64,000 nucleotides of DNA from an uncultured Sunxiuqinia sp. (GCF_947495665.1 NZ_CANLZV010000001.1:310001-374000), one strand, 5' to 3'. Positions 44,026 through 52,149 are shown, numbered from the stretch's first letter. Program-made: numbers and translations. The notes: generated from the sequence alone by a model not told the origin.

Positions 44026-45096
44026 CCAAAGCAATATTACAGTGTAGAGAATAAGAAATCCGATTCAGTTGACATTCTGATTTATGGTGTAATTGGCGAT
44101 TCCTGGTTCGAAGAATCAGTTACTGCCCGCCAGTTTGTAGCAGACCTGAAAGCGCTTGAAAAAGACTACTCACGCATCAATATTAGAATTAATTCCCCCG
44201 GAGGTTCTGTCTTTGACGGCCTGCCAATTTTCAACGCGATAAGCAATTCTACAGCCGACATCCATACCTATAATGATGGGCTATGCGCATCGATGGCCGC
44301 AGTAATCTTGTTGGCAGGGAAGGTTGTGCATTCGGCTGACAATGCTCTCATGATGTTACATTCTCCTATTTCGGGGGTTTACGGAAATGCAGGAGATTTC
44401 GAGCAAGTACTGGAAATGCTTGGCAAGGTTCAAGACAGCCTGATTACTTGCATCACCAGCAGGAACACATCAAAAACAGCCGAAGAAATTGAAGCAGCTT
44501 ATTTTGACCACAAGGACCACTGGCTGACAGCCGATGAGGCATTGGAGGAATTGTTTATTGACGAAATAGTTAAAGGCAGTAAGAAAATTTCAAATAGAGT
44601 GAAGAACATGAGCCACGAGCAGGTAATTGATCAGTTTGATAAGCTGGTCAAGGGTCGTTCGTTGTTTGACAGGTTCTTTTCTCAGGCACACGATTTTTTT
44701 AACCCTAATCAGGAAGTAGATATGAATTTAAAAACACTTACAAAAGCCTGCGGGTTGCCAGATGATGCAACTGAACAGGATGTTCTTGACTGGATCAATG
44801 AACATGGGGCTCCTGGAGCGGATGACTTATCCGAAGAAGAAGCCGAGGAGGAAGAAGCTGAGGAAGCAGAAGAGTCCGAAGAGGAAGCCGAGCAAGAAGA
44901 AACTGAGGAAGATGACTCCAAGGATCAGGAAATTGCTGATCTGAAAGCGCAACTGGAAGCTTTGAAGAAAGGTCCAGGAGCGAAAAATAAAAAGGTGCCT
45001 AAGAAAACCGATTCGGGTGCTAAGACCGAGGACACATTTAAAACCTACTCCAGTGCCAAAAGCACCTGGGATGCGGTAAACGATCTTTTTGAGTAA
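44023..45096 (+). CDS. ClpP-like capsid maturation protease fused to a scaffold-like domain
   Basis: 357 residues. ClpP-type protease domain (about 15-190) with RINSPGGSVFDG (55-66), the catalytic Ser90 in GLCASMAA and His113 in MMLHSP, as in S14 head maturation proteases. A C-terminal domain follows from about 230 with an acidic stretch (269-299, mostly E) and coiled-coil DQEIADLKAQLEALKK. An in-frame ATG at 44722 (Met234) could produce a separate scaffold protein, as lambda Nu3 is made inside the protease gene. Confidence 0.85.
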   Translation: MPKQYYSVENKKSDSVDILIYGVIGDSWFEESVTARQFVADLKALEKDYSRINIRINSPGGSVFDGLPIFNAISNSTADIHTYNDGLCASMAAVILLAGKVVHSADNALMMLHSPISGVYGNAGDFEQVLEMLGKVQDSLITCITSRNTSKTAEEIEAAYFDHKDHWLTADEALEELFIDEIVKGSKKISNRVKNMSHEQVIDQFDKLVKGRSLFDRFFSQAHDFFNPNQEVDMNLKTLTKACGLPDDATEQDVLDWINEHGAPGADDLSEEEAEEEEAEEAEESEEEAEQEETEEDDSKDQEIADLKAQLEALKKGPGAKNKKVPKKTDSGAKTEDTFKTYSSAKSTWDAVNDLFE

Positions 45097-45115
45097 TTCT
45101 TAAAAAAATAAAGAT

Positions 45116-46084
45116 ATGCCAACAATATCAAGTAATTCACTGAACACTGCAGCTCAGAAATACCGTAAAGAGTTGCTTATTATGGCCGTGTTAGGCTTAG
45201 CCAACACGCTGCAACACATGACACTCCGCACGGGAGTGCGTTACAAGGAAACCGTTGGGGAGTTAACCGGCCCTGTTGAATTGATGCCTTACACCGGCTT
45301 ACTGGAAAACGAGGGGTACGAAGAGGACGGTATGACCGTCGATGGTCGTGACCTGGAGACGTTCCTTGGTCAGGCTGTCAAGCTTTTTGATCCGAACACG
45401 CTTGTTTCTTCCCTTTATGGGGCTGCTGTTACCAAGGGGTCAGGGCTTGAGAATATCGAGTTCAATAAAGCAGTGTTAACCCTGATGATGCGAAAAATTT
45501 CAGGTGGACTGAATAAGTCTATCTTCAACGCTACGCGTAATGCGGCTGGGAAAACCACAGGAACCTTATTTAATGGGTTGGACACCATCACTACTGCAGA
45601 CATTACCGCTGCCAAAATTGCTGTTGCTAAAAACAACCTGTATGAATTTACAGAAGCAATTACGGCCAACAATGCGGTAGATAATCTGAAAGCGGTTTAC
45701 CGCGCATGCTCTGATGAGCTGAAGAGTGAGATGACAAAAATGGTGCTCCCGCAAGCACTCTACGATGCTTACACCGACGACTACCAACAGACCGTTGGCG
45801 CAACTCCTTATAATCGCGAGTTCAAAAAAACCTTTCTTGAAGGATCGGACCGGCGATGTGAATTGGTGCCCCTTGTTGGAAAGAAGGCCGCACCTTACCT
45901 TCAGATTACCACGAAGGAGAATATGCTGGTTGGTGTAAACCAGGTTGGTGAAGAAGAGAAAATTGAAGTTCGCAGGGGTGACAACCCGTTCAAGCTTCAG
46001 TTTGTAACTACGATGTTCTTCGGAACTCAGTTTGAATCAATCAGTGCCGAGCGTCTGATGGTCGGTAAATTCTTTGCAGGATAG
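45116..46084 (+). CDS. Major capsid protein (probable)
   Basis: 322 residues. It directly follows the protease-scaffold gene, the usual position of the HK97-fold major capsid protein. Features: mixed alpha/beta, ALRMT-like start LANTLQHMTLRTG, and a C-terminal FKLQFVTTMFFGTQFESISAERLMVGKFF typical of capsid ends. Identification rests on position, size and composition rather than a diagnostic motif. Confidence 0.72.
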   Translation: MPTISSNSLNTAAQKYRKELLIMAVLGLANTLQHMTLRTGVRYKETVGELTGPVELMPYTGLLENEGYEEDGMTVDGRDLETFLGQAVKLFDPNTLVSSLYGAAVTKGSGLENIEFNKAVLTLMMRKISGGLNKSIFNATRNAAGKTTGTLFNGLDTITTADITAAKIAVAKNNLYEFTEAITANNAVDNLKAVYRACSDELKSEMTKMVLPQALYDAYTDDYQQTVGATPYNREFKKTFLEGSDRRCELVPLVGKKAAPYLQITTKENMLVGVNQVGEEEKIEVRRGDNPFKLQFVTTMFFGTQFESISAERLMVGKFFAG

Positions 46085-46095
46085 GAGGAGTAATT

Positions 46096-46674
46096 ATGGC
46101 TGATAACTTTGGAAATTTAGACTGGGTAGACGGACAAGTGTCCGTCCCCGGCATTTACCCGGAATTATACTTTACAACCAAGAATTCAATTGTAGCATGG
46201 CCTCAATTGCCGGATGCGCCGGCAGATGCAGCCGCAGAGGTAACGCTTGCGGGCAATTTCACCTTAGGGCTGGAAGCAGATGAGGTGACTTCGAAGGTTT
46301 GGAAGCGTGTTAACTGCATCGATATTAAATCGCAGCCTACTTCAGAACAGCAAGGAGAAGTGCGTTGCAAAACGTATTTGAACAAGCTGAAGGTTGTAGT
46401 ATCGCTAACTAATGAGGAGGCAACAGCGCTGGCTAAGTTAGCTGCGAACACTGACTTGGTGTGGGCTTTCAGGGAGCGGGATTCCGGTAAGTTTCGCGTA
46501 TGTGGATCAGAGAAGTTCATGACCGTGACGAAAGTCACGCTTGATATTGGAGGAGCGCCAACTTCGGAAAAGGGCACAACGATAGAGATTGAGGCGGTGG
46601 ATGTGTGCCCCTTCCCGTTTTACGACGGCTTAATTACCGATGATGCAGGGGAAGTTAACCCGGCAGCGGTATAG
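46096..46674 (+). CDS. Probable major tail tube protein
   Basis: 192 residues. Beta-rich, with SGKFRVCGSEKFMTVTKVTLDIGGAPTSEKGTTIEIEAVD resembling the end of phage tail tube proteins. A Shine-Dalgarno AGGAGG lies 7 bp before the ATG. It follows the capsid gene and precedes a terminator, so it is probably highly expressed with the capsid. A head decoration protein is the alternative. Confidence 0.5.
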   Translation: MADNFGNLDWVDGQVSVPGIYPELYFTTKNSIVAWPQLPDAPADAAAEVTLAGNFTLGLEADEVTSKVWKRVNCIDIKSQPTSEQQGEVRCKTYLNKLKVVVSLTNEEATALAKLAANTDLVWAFRERDSGKFRVCGSEKFMTVTKVTLDIGGAPTSEKGTTIEIEAVDVCPFPFYDGLITDDAGEVNPAAV

Positions 46675-46693
46675 CCACGTTCAAAACTACTTT

Positions 46694-46724
46694 AAAGGCA
46701 GCTTAACGGCTGCCTTTTTTATTT
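46694..46724 (+). terminator. Rho-independent terminator after the capsid/tail-tube genes
   Basis: AAAGGCAGC and GCTGCCTTT form a 9-bp stem with loop TTAACG and end in TTTTTT. It limits the upstream extension of the next gene and supports its start at 46775. Confidence 0.85.
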
Positions 46725-46734
46725 GTCCTTCGCA

Positions 46735-46744
46735 GGTAATTACC
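46735..46744. promoter_or_regulatory. GGTAATTACC palindrome, copy 1
   Basis: A perfect 10-bp palindrome located between the terminator and the start at 46775. Identical copies lie at 49867 and 49957. Confidence 0.45.
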
Positions 46745-46774
46745 ACTCTTGTAATTTGTAAACAAAAAAAGGTT

Positions 46775-47626
46775 ATGGCACTATCAATTAAAGATTGGCT
46801 GAACGCTGAAACAAAAGATTACGGAATTGGCTTAGCAATTCTGGGGATGCACAGTAAAAATCGTATTCTCCTGCAAAACCTGGGACGAAAGAAAAACCCG
46901 GGAAAACTGGAGTATGAAATCAGAAAGATTGCCAAGCATCAAGGTATAGACTTAGATGCTAAGGATCCGGATCGAGAAAAAGACTTAGGGCTTGATCAAG
47001 GGCAGGATGAAGCTGGAGCTGACCAGGGGCAAAAAGAGAATAATGCCGATGGCGAAAAAGAGAAGAATGAATCTCATAACGACCAGGTTGTTGAGCAGAC
47101 GAATGCAACCGAGGGTGCTGAATCGGAGTCTGATAACAACGATGTGATCTCGGGTAAATTAAAGGTGGTTCGGGGAAACAAAGAGGTGAACTTCGAGGAT
47201 CTTCCAGAGGAGCTGCAAGCCCGATGGAATCAAAACCGCGATGCCTACAAAGAGATCAGGGCTACTCATGAAAAGCTGAAGCTCATGGAGCAGGCTGCTC
47301 CTGAAGATCGGGCGCCACTAACTGGACGAATTGCAGAATTGGATAAACAAATCCGATTAAACTGGGAGGCTATTGATGCTTGGCAGCCTGAACAGAAAGC
47401 AGAGATGGAATCGGATGCGCAGGCGATAGATCACAAGCGCATCAACGCGAACCGGAAGTACATTTCAACCAATATCAAAAAGCTTCAGGCGGAGGGATTG
47501 GACGAAGTGAAAGCTGCTAAAATTCGGGATGGGATTCGAGAAAGGTATGCCGAATTAAAAGCAGCTGGAGAGAGTATTAGCCAGCAAAAGGAAGAAGAGC
47601 TTGCCAGGCTTGGTCTGAAATTCTAA
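46775..47626 (+). CDS. Hypothetical charged coiled-coil phage protein
   Basis: 283 residues from ATG 46775; longer frames would run through a terminator. A short structured start (ALSIKDWLNAETKDYGIGLAIL) leads to a long acidic/low-complexity linker (about 65-125) and a charged helical C-terminal half (IAELDKQIRLNWEAIDAW; QKEEELARLGLKF). No family recognised. It precedes the terminase genes; an internal virion, packaging or head-completion role is possible. Confidence 0.6.
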   Translation: MALSIKDWLNAETKDYGIGLAILGMHSKNRILLQNLGRKKNPGKLEYEIRKIAKHQGIDLDAKDPDREKDLGLDQGQDEAGADQGQKENNADGEKEKNESHNDQVVEQTNATEGAESESDNNDVISGKLKVVRGNKEVNFEDLPEELQARWNQNRDAYKEIRATHEKLKLMEQAAPEDRAPLTGRIAELDKQIRLNWEAIDAWQPEQKAEMESDAQAIDHKRINANRKYISTNIKKLQAEGLDEVKAAKIRDGIRERYAELKAAGESISQQKEEELARLGLKF

Positions 47627-47643
47627 TTCCATTTAAAAACTAA

Positions 47644-47674
47644 AGGCCTGGCAACTATTGTCAGGCCTATTTTC
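47644..47674 (+). terminator. Hairpin terminator before the terminase genes
   Basis: AGGCCTG/CAGGCCT with inner CAA/TTG pairing gives an 11-bp stem, followed by ATTTTCTATTG. The gene start at 47684 lies just after it. Confidence 0.72.
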
Positions 47675-47683
47675 TATTGATTT

Positions 47684-48277
47684 ATGCCACGCCCAACCAC
47701 ATTAGAAGTATGTCGCAAGCATCTGTATTCCGATATTGACCAGGTGCCGGTAGCTTACCAGGAGCGAATTAAGCGTCTCCGGGTAGCCTATACCTTTTGG
47801 TATGAGTTCCCAACCAAAACGGAGACAGATATACGGAATCATCTGATGAGTGAGTTCGGAGTTGTGAAAAGCACGGCATATGAAGACATTCAGATTACCA
47901 AGGTGTTGCTGGGAGACATTAAGAATCCTGCTAAAGAGTGGGTTCGATTCCAGGTAAACGCCATGCTGGATGAAGCCTATAAAAAAGCAAAAGATCAGGA
48001 TGATGCCAAGGCAATGGTAATGGCAGCCGATAAAAAGGGTAAGTATAACATGCTTGATAAACCGGATGCAGAGCCTTTGCCGTTTGGCGAAATTGTACCA
48101 CAGCCCTTTGAGCCTACTGATGATCCGTCGCCGCTTGGCATTAAGAAAGATCCAAACATTCGGGCGAGAAAGAAGAAGATGCTGGAAAAATACATGAATG
48201 AGATTGAGATCATTGATGTGCCTTATGAAGAAATGATAAACGATGGAAACTCAGCAGAGGAAGAAAATATACTTTAA
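47684..48277 (+). CDS. Putative small terminase subunit
   Basis: 197 residues. The N-terminal part (CRKHLYSDIDQVPVAYQERIKRLRVAYTFW and DIRNHLMSEFGVVKSTAYEDIQITKVLL) looks like a helix-turn-helix DNA-binding domain. It lies upstream of and overlaps the large terminase gene by 35 bp, the standard arrangement. It should recognise phage DNA for packaging. Confidence 0.7.
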   Translation: MPRPTTLEVCRKHLYSDIDQVPVAYQERIKRLRVAYTFWYEFPTKTETDIRNHLMSEFGVVKSTAYEDIQITKVLLGDIKNPAKEWVRFQVNAMLDEAYKKAKDQDDAKAMVMAADKKGKYNMLDKPDAEPLPFGEIVPQPFEPTDDPSPLGIKKDPNIRARKKKMLEKYMNEIEIIDVPYEEMINDGNSAEEENIL

Positions 48278-49871
48278 TGATCCGCAGCTGGAGTTCATGT
48301 ACACCGGTGCTCACACAACCGTTATTGCCGGAGGAAGACGCTTGGGTAAAAGCCATGGTTTCGCAGCTCCGTTTAGTCTGCGTAACACCCAGCAAATGCC
48401 TCGGTCCACTGGAGGGATCGTCGGCAGCACTTACCAGCAACTGTTATCCAGAACCTTACCAGGAACACTTCAGGCACTTGAAGAATTTGGCTACAAGCGT
48501 GATGTCCATTTCTACATTGGGCACAAACCGCCCAAAAACAGCAATTTTGCCAGACCTATCATTGATCCGCCCAGCTACGAGAATGCAATCATTTGGTACA
48601 ATGGCACTATCTGGCGCCTGATCTCTCAGGATCGGGCGGGAACATCCAACTCATTAACGCTTGACTGGTTGCTGTTGGATGAGGCGAAGTTTTTGAAGTT
48701 TCAAAAGCTGAAAGAAGAAACCTTCCCTGCCAACGGTGGATTTAAGGGCAACTTTGGTAACTGCCCGTGGCATCATGGGATGTTGATTATTTCAGACATG
48801 CCAACGACCAAGGCCGGAAGTTGGTTTTTGACCTATAAAGACAAACAGGATCCAGAGCTAATTGAAATAATCCATAGTTTGATCTATGAAAGATGGGAAG
48901 TTAAACAGCGAATGCTAACCGACCCAAAGCCATACCATGCAGCTTACCTGCGCGAGCTGGATATTTCCCTGGCTAAGCTCCGGTCGGTTGCCGTGTATTA
49001 TCGCGAATGGTCAAGTATTGAAAACTTGCTTCTTCTCGGTGATCGATACATCAAGCAGATGAAACGGGATCTACCTCCCTTGGTGTTTCAAACATCAATA
49101 CTTTCCAGAAAAATAAATAACCAGCGGGATAATTTCTATTCAGCCATGCAGGAAGCCATTCATTACTATGATGCTTTCGACAACAGCTATCTGGATGGAC
49201 TTGATTTTCGTTTTACGCAGAAGGATGACAATTGCCTCCAGGATGGAGATCTTGATCGAGATAAACCGATCTGCATTGCATTCGACTACAACGCCAATAT
49301 CAACTGGTTGGTTTGCGGACAGCGCTCAGGCGTGAAGATGAAAACCCTGAAAAGCTTCTATGTGAAGTATGATCGTAAAGTCAGAGAATTGGTTCAGGAT
49401 TTCTGCAGCTATTACCGCCACCACAATAAGAAGGAAGTTATCTACTACTATGACAATACAGCCCTTGGCACCAATTACGCCGTAGGGGATGATGACTTTG
49501 CATCCGTGATTTGCTCTGAATTCGAGCGACTGGGGTGGTCTGTTAATCGTGTGCACGTTGGAAATCCAATGCCACACAAGGATAAGCACATGATGATATT
49601 CCAGGCCATGAAGGGGCAGCGTTGGTTGTTTCCACTGTTCAATAAGCCCAACAATGAAGCACTGCTCTTAGCCATGGAGAATACCGGTGTTCGCATTGGT
49701 GCTGATGGATTCAAGAAGGACAAGTCTGGAGAGAAACTTTCCGAATCAGAAGAGGATTTATTAGAACACCGCACTGATGGAACTGATGCCTGGGATACCT
49801 TGTTCGTTGGCATGAATAAGTTCCCAATCAATGATGAACACGACGAATCAATCATTAGCATCTTCCGGTAA
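48243..49871 (+). CDS. Large terminase subunit
   Basis: 542 residues. Packaging ATPase N-terminal domain with Walker A AGGRRLGKS (29-37) and Walker B DWLLLDEAK (141-149). The nuclease domain starts with the conserved IAFDYNANINWLV and has the later DNTALG-type and DGTDAWDT acidic segments. It cuts and pumps DNA into proheads through the portal. The portal gene is not adjacent: about 2.5 kb of other genes lie in between. Confidence 0.87.
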   Translation: METQQRKKIYFNDPQLEFMYTGAHTTVIAGGRRLGKSHGFAAPFSLRNTQQMPRSTGGIVGSTYQQLLSRTLPGTLQALEEFGYKRDVHFYIGHKPPKNSNFARPIIDPPSYENAIIWYNGTIWRLISQDRAGTSNSLTLDWLLLDEAKFLKFQKLKEETFPANGGFKGNFGNCPWHHGMLIISDMPTTKAGSWFLTYKDKQDPELIEIIHSLIYERWEVKQRMLTDPKPYHAAYLRELDISLAKLRSVAVYYREWSSIENLLLLGDRYIKQMKRDLPPLVFQTSILSRKINNQRDNFYSAMQEAIHYYDAFDNSYLDGLDFRFTQKDDNCLQDGDLDRDKPICIAFDYNANINWLVCGQRSGVKMKTLKSFYVKYDRKVRELVQDFCSYYRHHNKKEVIYYYDNTALGTNYAVGDDDFASVICSEFERLGWSVNRVHVGNPMPHKDKHMMIFQAMKGQRWLFPLFNKPNNEALLLAMENTGVRIGADGFKKDKSGEKLSESEEDLLEHRTDGTDAWDTLFVGMNKFPINDEHDESIISIFR

Positions 49872-49876
49872 TTACC
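49867..49876. promoter_or_regulatory. GGTAATTACC palindrome, copy 2
   Basis: Perfect 10-bp palindrome overlapping the last codons of the large terminase gene. Confidence 0.45.
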
Positions 49877-50164
49877 TTTCTTTCTTAATTATACACATCT
49901 TACAAGCACGTCAGAATTTTGCCATACGGCATGGCATATAAGGGGTGCGAGGAGTCGGTAATTACCTATTTTGGCTCAGGGCGGTGCGGGATCTGTAGCG
50001 AGGTAGATCAAACTTTTTGCAATTTACTCTATGTTTAGGGGTTGGGAATCAGAAGGTTATTTTTTCAAACCCCGGACAAAGACCAAACTCGTGAGATTAC
50101 CTCCTTGATTTGCTAGAAAATAACCGTAAATTGCTTGATATTGTTAAACCCAAAAAAACGAATA
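49872..50164. other. Intergenic left border of the cargo block
   Basis: About 290 bp without a gene, containing one GGTAATTACC palindrome plus a GCCATACGGCATGGCATAT-like short repeat. No terminator was seen directly after the terminase. The following genes are AT-rich compared with the terminase. Confidence 0.5.
49957..49966. promoter_or_regulatory. GGTAATTACC palindrome, copy 3
   Basis: Perfect 10-bp palindrome, exactly 90 bp after the previous copy, in the intergenic region upstream of the DUF4468-like gene. Confidence 0.45.
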
Positions 50165-50680
50165 ATGAAATCTATCCTTCTAGCTGTAATGGTGGTTTTG
50201 CCTTTTTTGGTCAAGGCTCAATCACCGATTGATAATATTCCATTCGTAGATGGTGAAGTAAAGTTTGAAACAATATTGAATGTAGAAGGCAGTTCTGCTG
50301 AGAGCTTATATGCCGATACTAAATTAATCATATCTGATATTTACAAGTCTGGGAAGGCAGCTATTGATGTGAGTGATGATGATGCGTTGTTTATCGTTGT
50401 CAAGGGAATTACATACTATCCTTTTAAAGATTGGCTTGGAACTGTCGCTCAAAAGCTAGACCACACCCTGAAATTTCAATTTAAAGATGGACGCATGAAA
50501 GTTACATTGTTCGACTTAGAGATTAATACAATCCCGATCGAGTGTGTTATTAGAGAATGCAAAGGGTATCGATTTAACAAGAGAATGAGAGAAACGCATG
50601 CCAGAGAAATATTGAAAACCTGGGAGAATATGCAATCTCAGTTAATATCTGGATTGGAGAAAGACCAAGACGATTGGTAG
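50165..50680 (+). CDS. Secreted DUF4468-like protein (cargo)
   Basis: 171 residues from the ATG at 50165. Signal peptide MKSILLAVMVVLPFLVKAQ, then a compact alpha/beta domain (GEVKFETILNVEGSSAESLY onward; DHTLKFQFKDGRMKVTLFDL) resembling DUF4468, a TBP-like-fold family of Bacteroidota. Unusual for a phage gene: it sits between terminase and portal and is likely expressed in the lysogen. Function unknown. Confidence 0.65.
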   Translation: MKSILLAVMVVLPFLVKAQSPIDNIPFVDGEVKFETILNVEGSSAESLYADTKLIISDIYKSGKAAIDVSDDDALFIVVKGITYYPFKDWLGTVAQKLDHTLKFQFKDGRMKVTLFDLEINTIPIECVIRECKGYRFNKRMRETHAREILKTWENMQSQLISGLEKDQDDW

Positions 50681-50757
50681 TCCGTGCTATCTGTTGAAAA
50701 CTTTTGTTAGAATAGTTTTAAATAGTATTGACTTTTACGAAAAAAGTTACATGAAAC

Positions 50758-50788
50758 TTTGAAATGATAAGTAAATAGTATAATCTTG
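50758..50788 (+). promoter_or_regulatory. Bacteroidota-type promoter for the HEPN operon
   Basis: TTTG (50758-50761), a 19-base spacer and TAATCTTG (50781-50788), one mismatch from TAnnTTTG. Transcription would begin near 50793, giving a leader of about 20 bases before the ATG at 50812. This suggests expression independent of late phage genes. Confidence 0.6.
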
Positions 50789-50811
50789 TCAGAAATTTTC
50801 GCATCCTAACA

Positions 50812-51234
50812 ATGCCTGAACTTCTAAAAAAATCTGAAGAAAACATTTATTCTGCCAATTTGTTAATTGACAATGAGAGGTATTCATCAAGTGTGCATTG
50901 CTCATATTATGCTTGTTATCAAAGATTAATGAATTTAATTTCGGTAGAGTATGGGTATGATTATGAGGATATTAACAAGGAAATGCGTGAGTATAACAAG
51001 GCATTACACCCAACAAAAAAGATCGGGTCTCATGATTTTTTAATAAAAAATAAACTGAACGATCTTGTTCGCAGGGAGAAAATTGATGATCATAGGCTTG
51101 TCAATGACTTAATGATATTAAAAACATTTAGACATAAATCTGATTATAAGAATGTCGAAATTTCACAGGAAGAATCCAGAAAAGCATTAGAATTATCAAA
51201 AGAGGTCATAGAAAGACTGATAAAAATATCATGA
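50812..51234 (+). CDS. HEPN-domain protein (candidate toxin)
   Basis: 140 residues, all helical. The start LLKKSEENIYSANLLIDNERYSSSVHCSYYACYQRLMN (S31-Y32-Y33) and the C-terminal FRHKSDYKNVEIS with KALELSKEVIERL fit the HEPN fold. Many HEPN proteins are toxin RNases or nucleotide-transfer partners in toxin-antitoxin modules. A canonical catalytic Rx4-6H is not obvious: R88...H94 has the spacing but an uncertain position. It is first in a three-gene operon with ATGA coupling to the next gene. Confidence 0.72.
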   Translation: MPELLKKSEENIYSANLLIDNERYSSSVHCSYYACYQRLMNLISVEYGYDYEDINKEMREYNKALHPTKKIGSHDFLIKNKLNDLVRREKIDDHRLVNDLMILKTFRHKSDYKNVEISQEESRKALELSKEVIERLIKIS

Positions 51235-51632
51235 AAGAAAAAGAATTTATTATTAAGCGATTAACTGAAATCAATAATCAGGTTAAGGGCATCAATATCC
51301 GATATGAATATAGCGAAGCGGAGGATGCTCATTTGATTGAGATTACACCGCTGTCTGAGTATAATTCTAATGAATTATATATCAACCTTGAAAGACAGCT
51401 GATGTTTGATTTTAATGAAATGTTCTTTCCTGCTACAATTTTATTTTTGACGGAGGATTCATTAATCAAGATAAATCAAGCTCAGCTTGAATTGTCTTCA
51501 CAGGGATTTAAACAATCAGAAGTAGAACCATTCAAGTCTTCAAGATCGAATTTTAGTTTTAATTGGAGCTCTACAGGATTGTTTGATGTAGAGCATGCTG
51601 GAGATGATAATAATTACGCACTAGCTGCTTAG
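51231..51632 (+). CDS. Hypothetical middle protein of HEPN-SecB module (candidate antitoxin)
   Basis: 133 residues, unrecognised. ATGA overlap with the HEPN gene. The first two-thirds are alpha/beta (EFIIKRLTEINNQVKGINIR; NELYINLERQLMFDFNEMF). The tail from about 106 is polar and aromatic (NFSFNWSSTGLFDVEHAGDD), looking unstructured. In toxin-antitoxin-chaperone systems the antitoxin ends in such a chaperone-binding tail; that assignment here is inference. No HTH is seen. Confidence 0.6.
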   Translation: MKEKEFIIKRLTEINNQVKGINIRYEYSEAEDAHLIEITPLSEYNSNELYINLERQLMFDFNEMFFPATILFLTEDSLIKINQAQLELSSQGFKQSEVEPFKSSRSNFSFNWSSTGLFDVEHAGDDNNYALAA

Positions 51633-51642
51633 CACTTATAAA

Positions 51643-52059
51643 ATGGAAAAAGCAAAAAGTTCAAAACTGTCGTTTGATGGTTTTAAAATCAATCGCTCTT
51701 TGATTAACCTAAAAGGTGAAATTGGAACTGACATGAATATGGAGTTTGATGCTTCTGGAGAAATAAATAGATCAAACCAGTCGTTTAGATTAGATTTAAA
51801 TATTCACATTAAGGACAATTCTGAAGCACTCAATATCGAAATCGACACCTCTGCTAATTACAAATTAGATGAAGGAGATATTGATGATCCTGCATTTAGT
51901 AATTATTTATACTTAAATGCCCCCGCGATATTGTTTCCATACATTAGAGCTTACATTACATCATTGACAGCTCTTTCGGGGATTGAGCCAATAACTATCC
52001 CAATTGTAAATCTTGCAGGGCTGAGAAAAAGCCTGGAAGAGCACACTCAGATAATATAA
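51643..52059 (+). CDS. SecB-like chaperone
   Basis: 138 residues. The segment NAPAILFPYIRAYITSLTAL followed by SGIEPITIPIVNLAGL (about 92-127) matches the hallmark C-terminal part of SecB, where LFPYAR..., the GG/SG loop and P-x-N-F/L occur. The beta-rich N-terminal half (FRLDLNIHIKD; LNIEIDTSANYKL) also fits SecB strands. Housekeeping SecB is generally absent from Bacteroidota, and SecB homologues in such small operons serve as dedicated chaperones for labile antitoxins. It is last in the operon, before a terminator. Confidence 0.68.
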   Translation: MEKAKSSKLSFDGFKINRSLINLKGEIGTDMNMEFDASGEINRSNQSFRLDLNIHIKDNSEALNIEIDTSANYKLDEGDIDDPAFSNYLYLNAPAILFPYIRAYITSLTALSGIEPITIPIVNLAGLRKSLEEHTQII

Positions 52060-52084
52060 AGCCGGCTTTAAGCTGGCTTTTTTT
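52058..52084 (+). terminator. Rho-independent terminator of the HEPN-SecB operon
   Basis: AAAGCC/GGCTTT with GCT/AGC extension gives about 10 bp around a TTA loop with one G-T wobble, followed by a run of Ts. It separates the cargo from the portal transcript. Confidence 0.82.
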
Positions 52085-52149
52085 GTGATATAACCTGTCC
52101 TTTCCCTCATCCAAAGCCGCCACTATCTTTCCTCAAAAAAAAGATAGTT

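Noticed and set aside
44709-44921. Serine-rich minus-strand open frame
   Set aside because: Antisense of the Glu-rich linker of the protease-scaffold gene; an artefact of GAA/GAG codons.
46640-46774. Upstream extension of the 46775 gene
   Set aside because: It would translate through the terminator at 46694-46724 and overlap the preceding gene.
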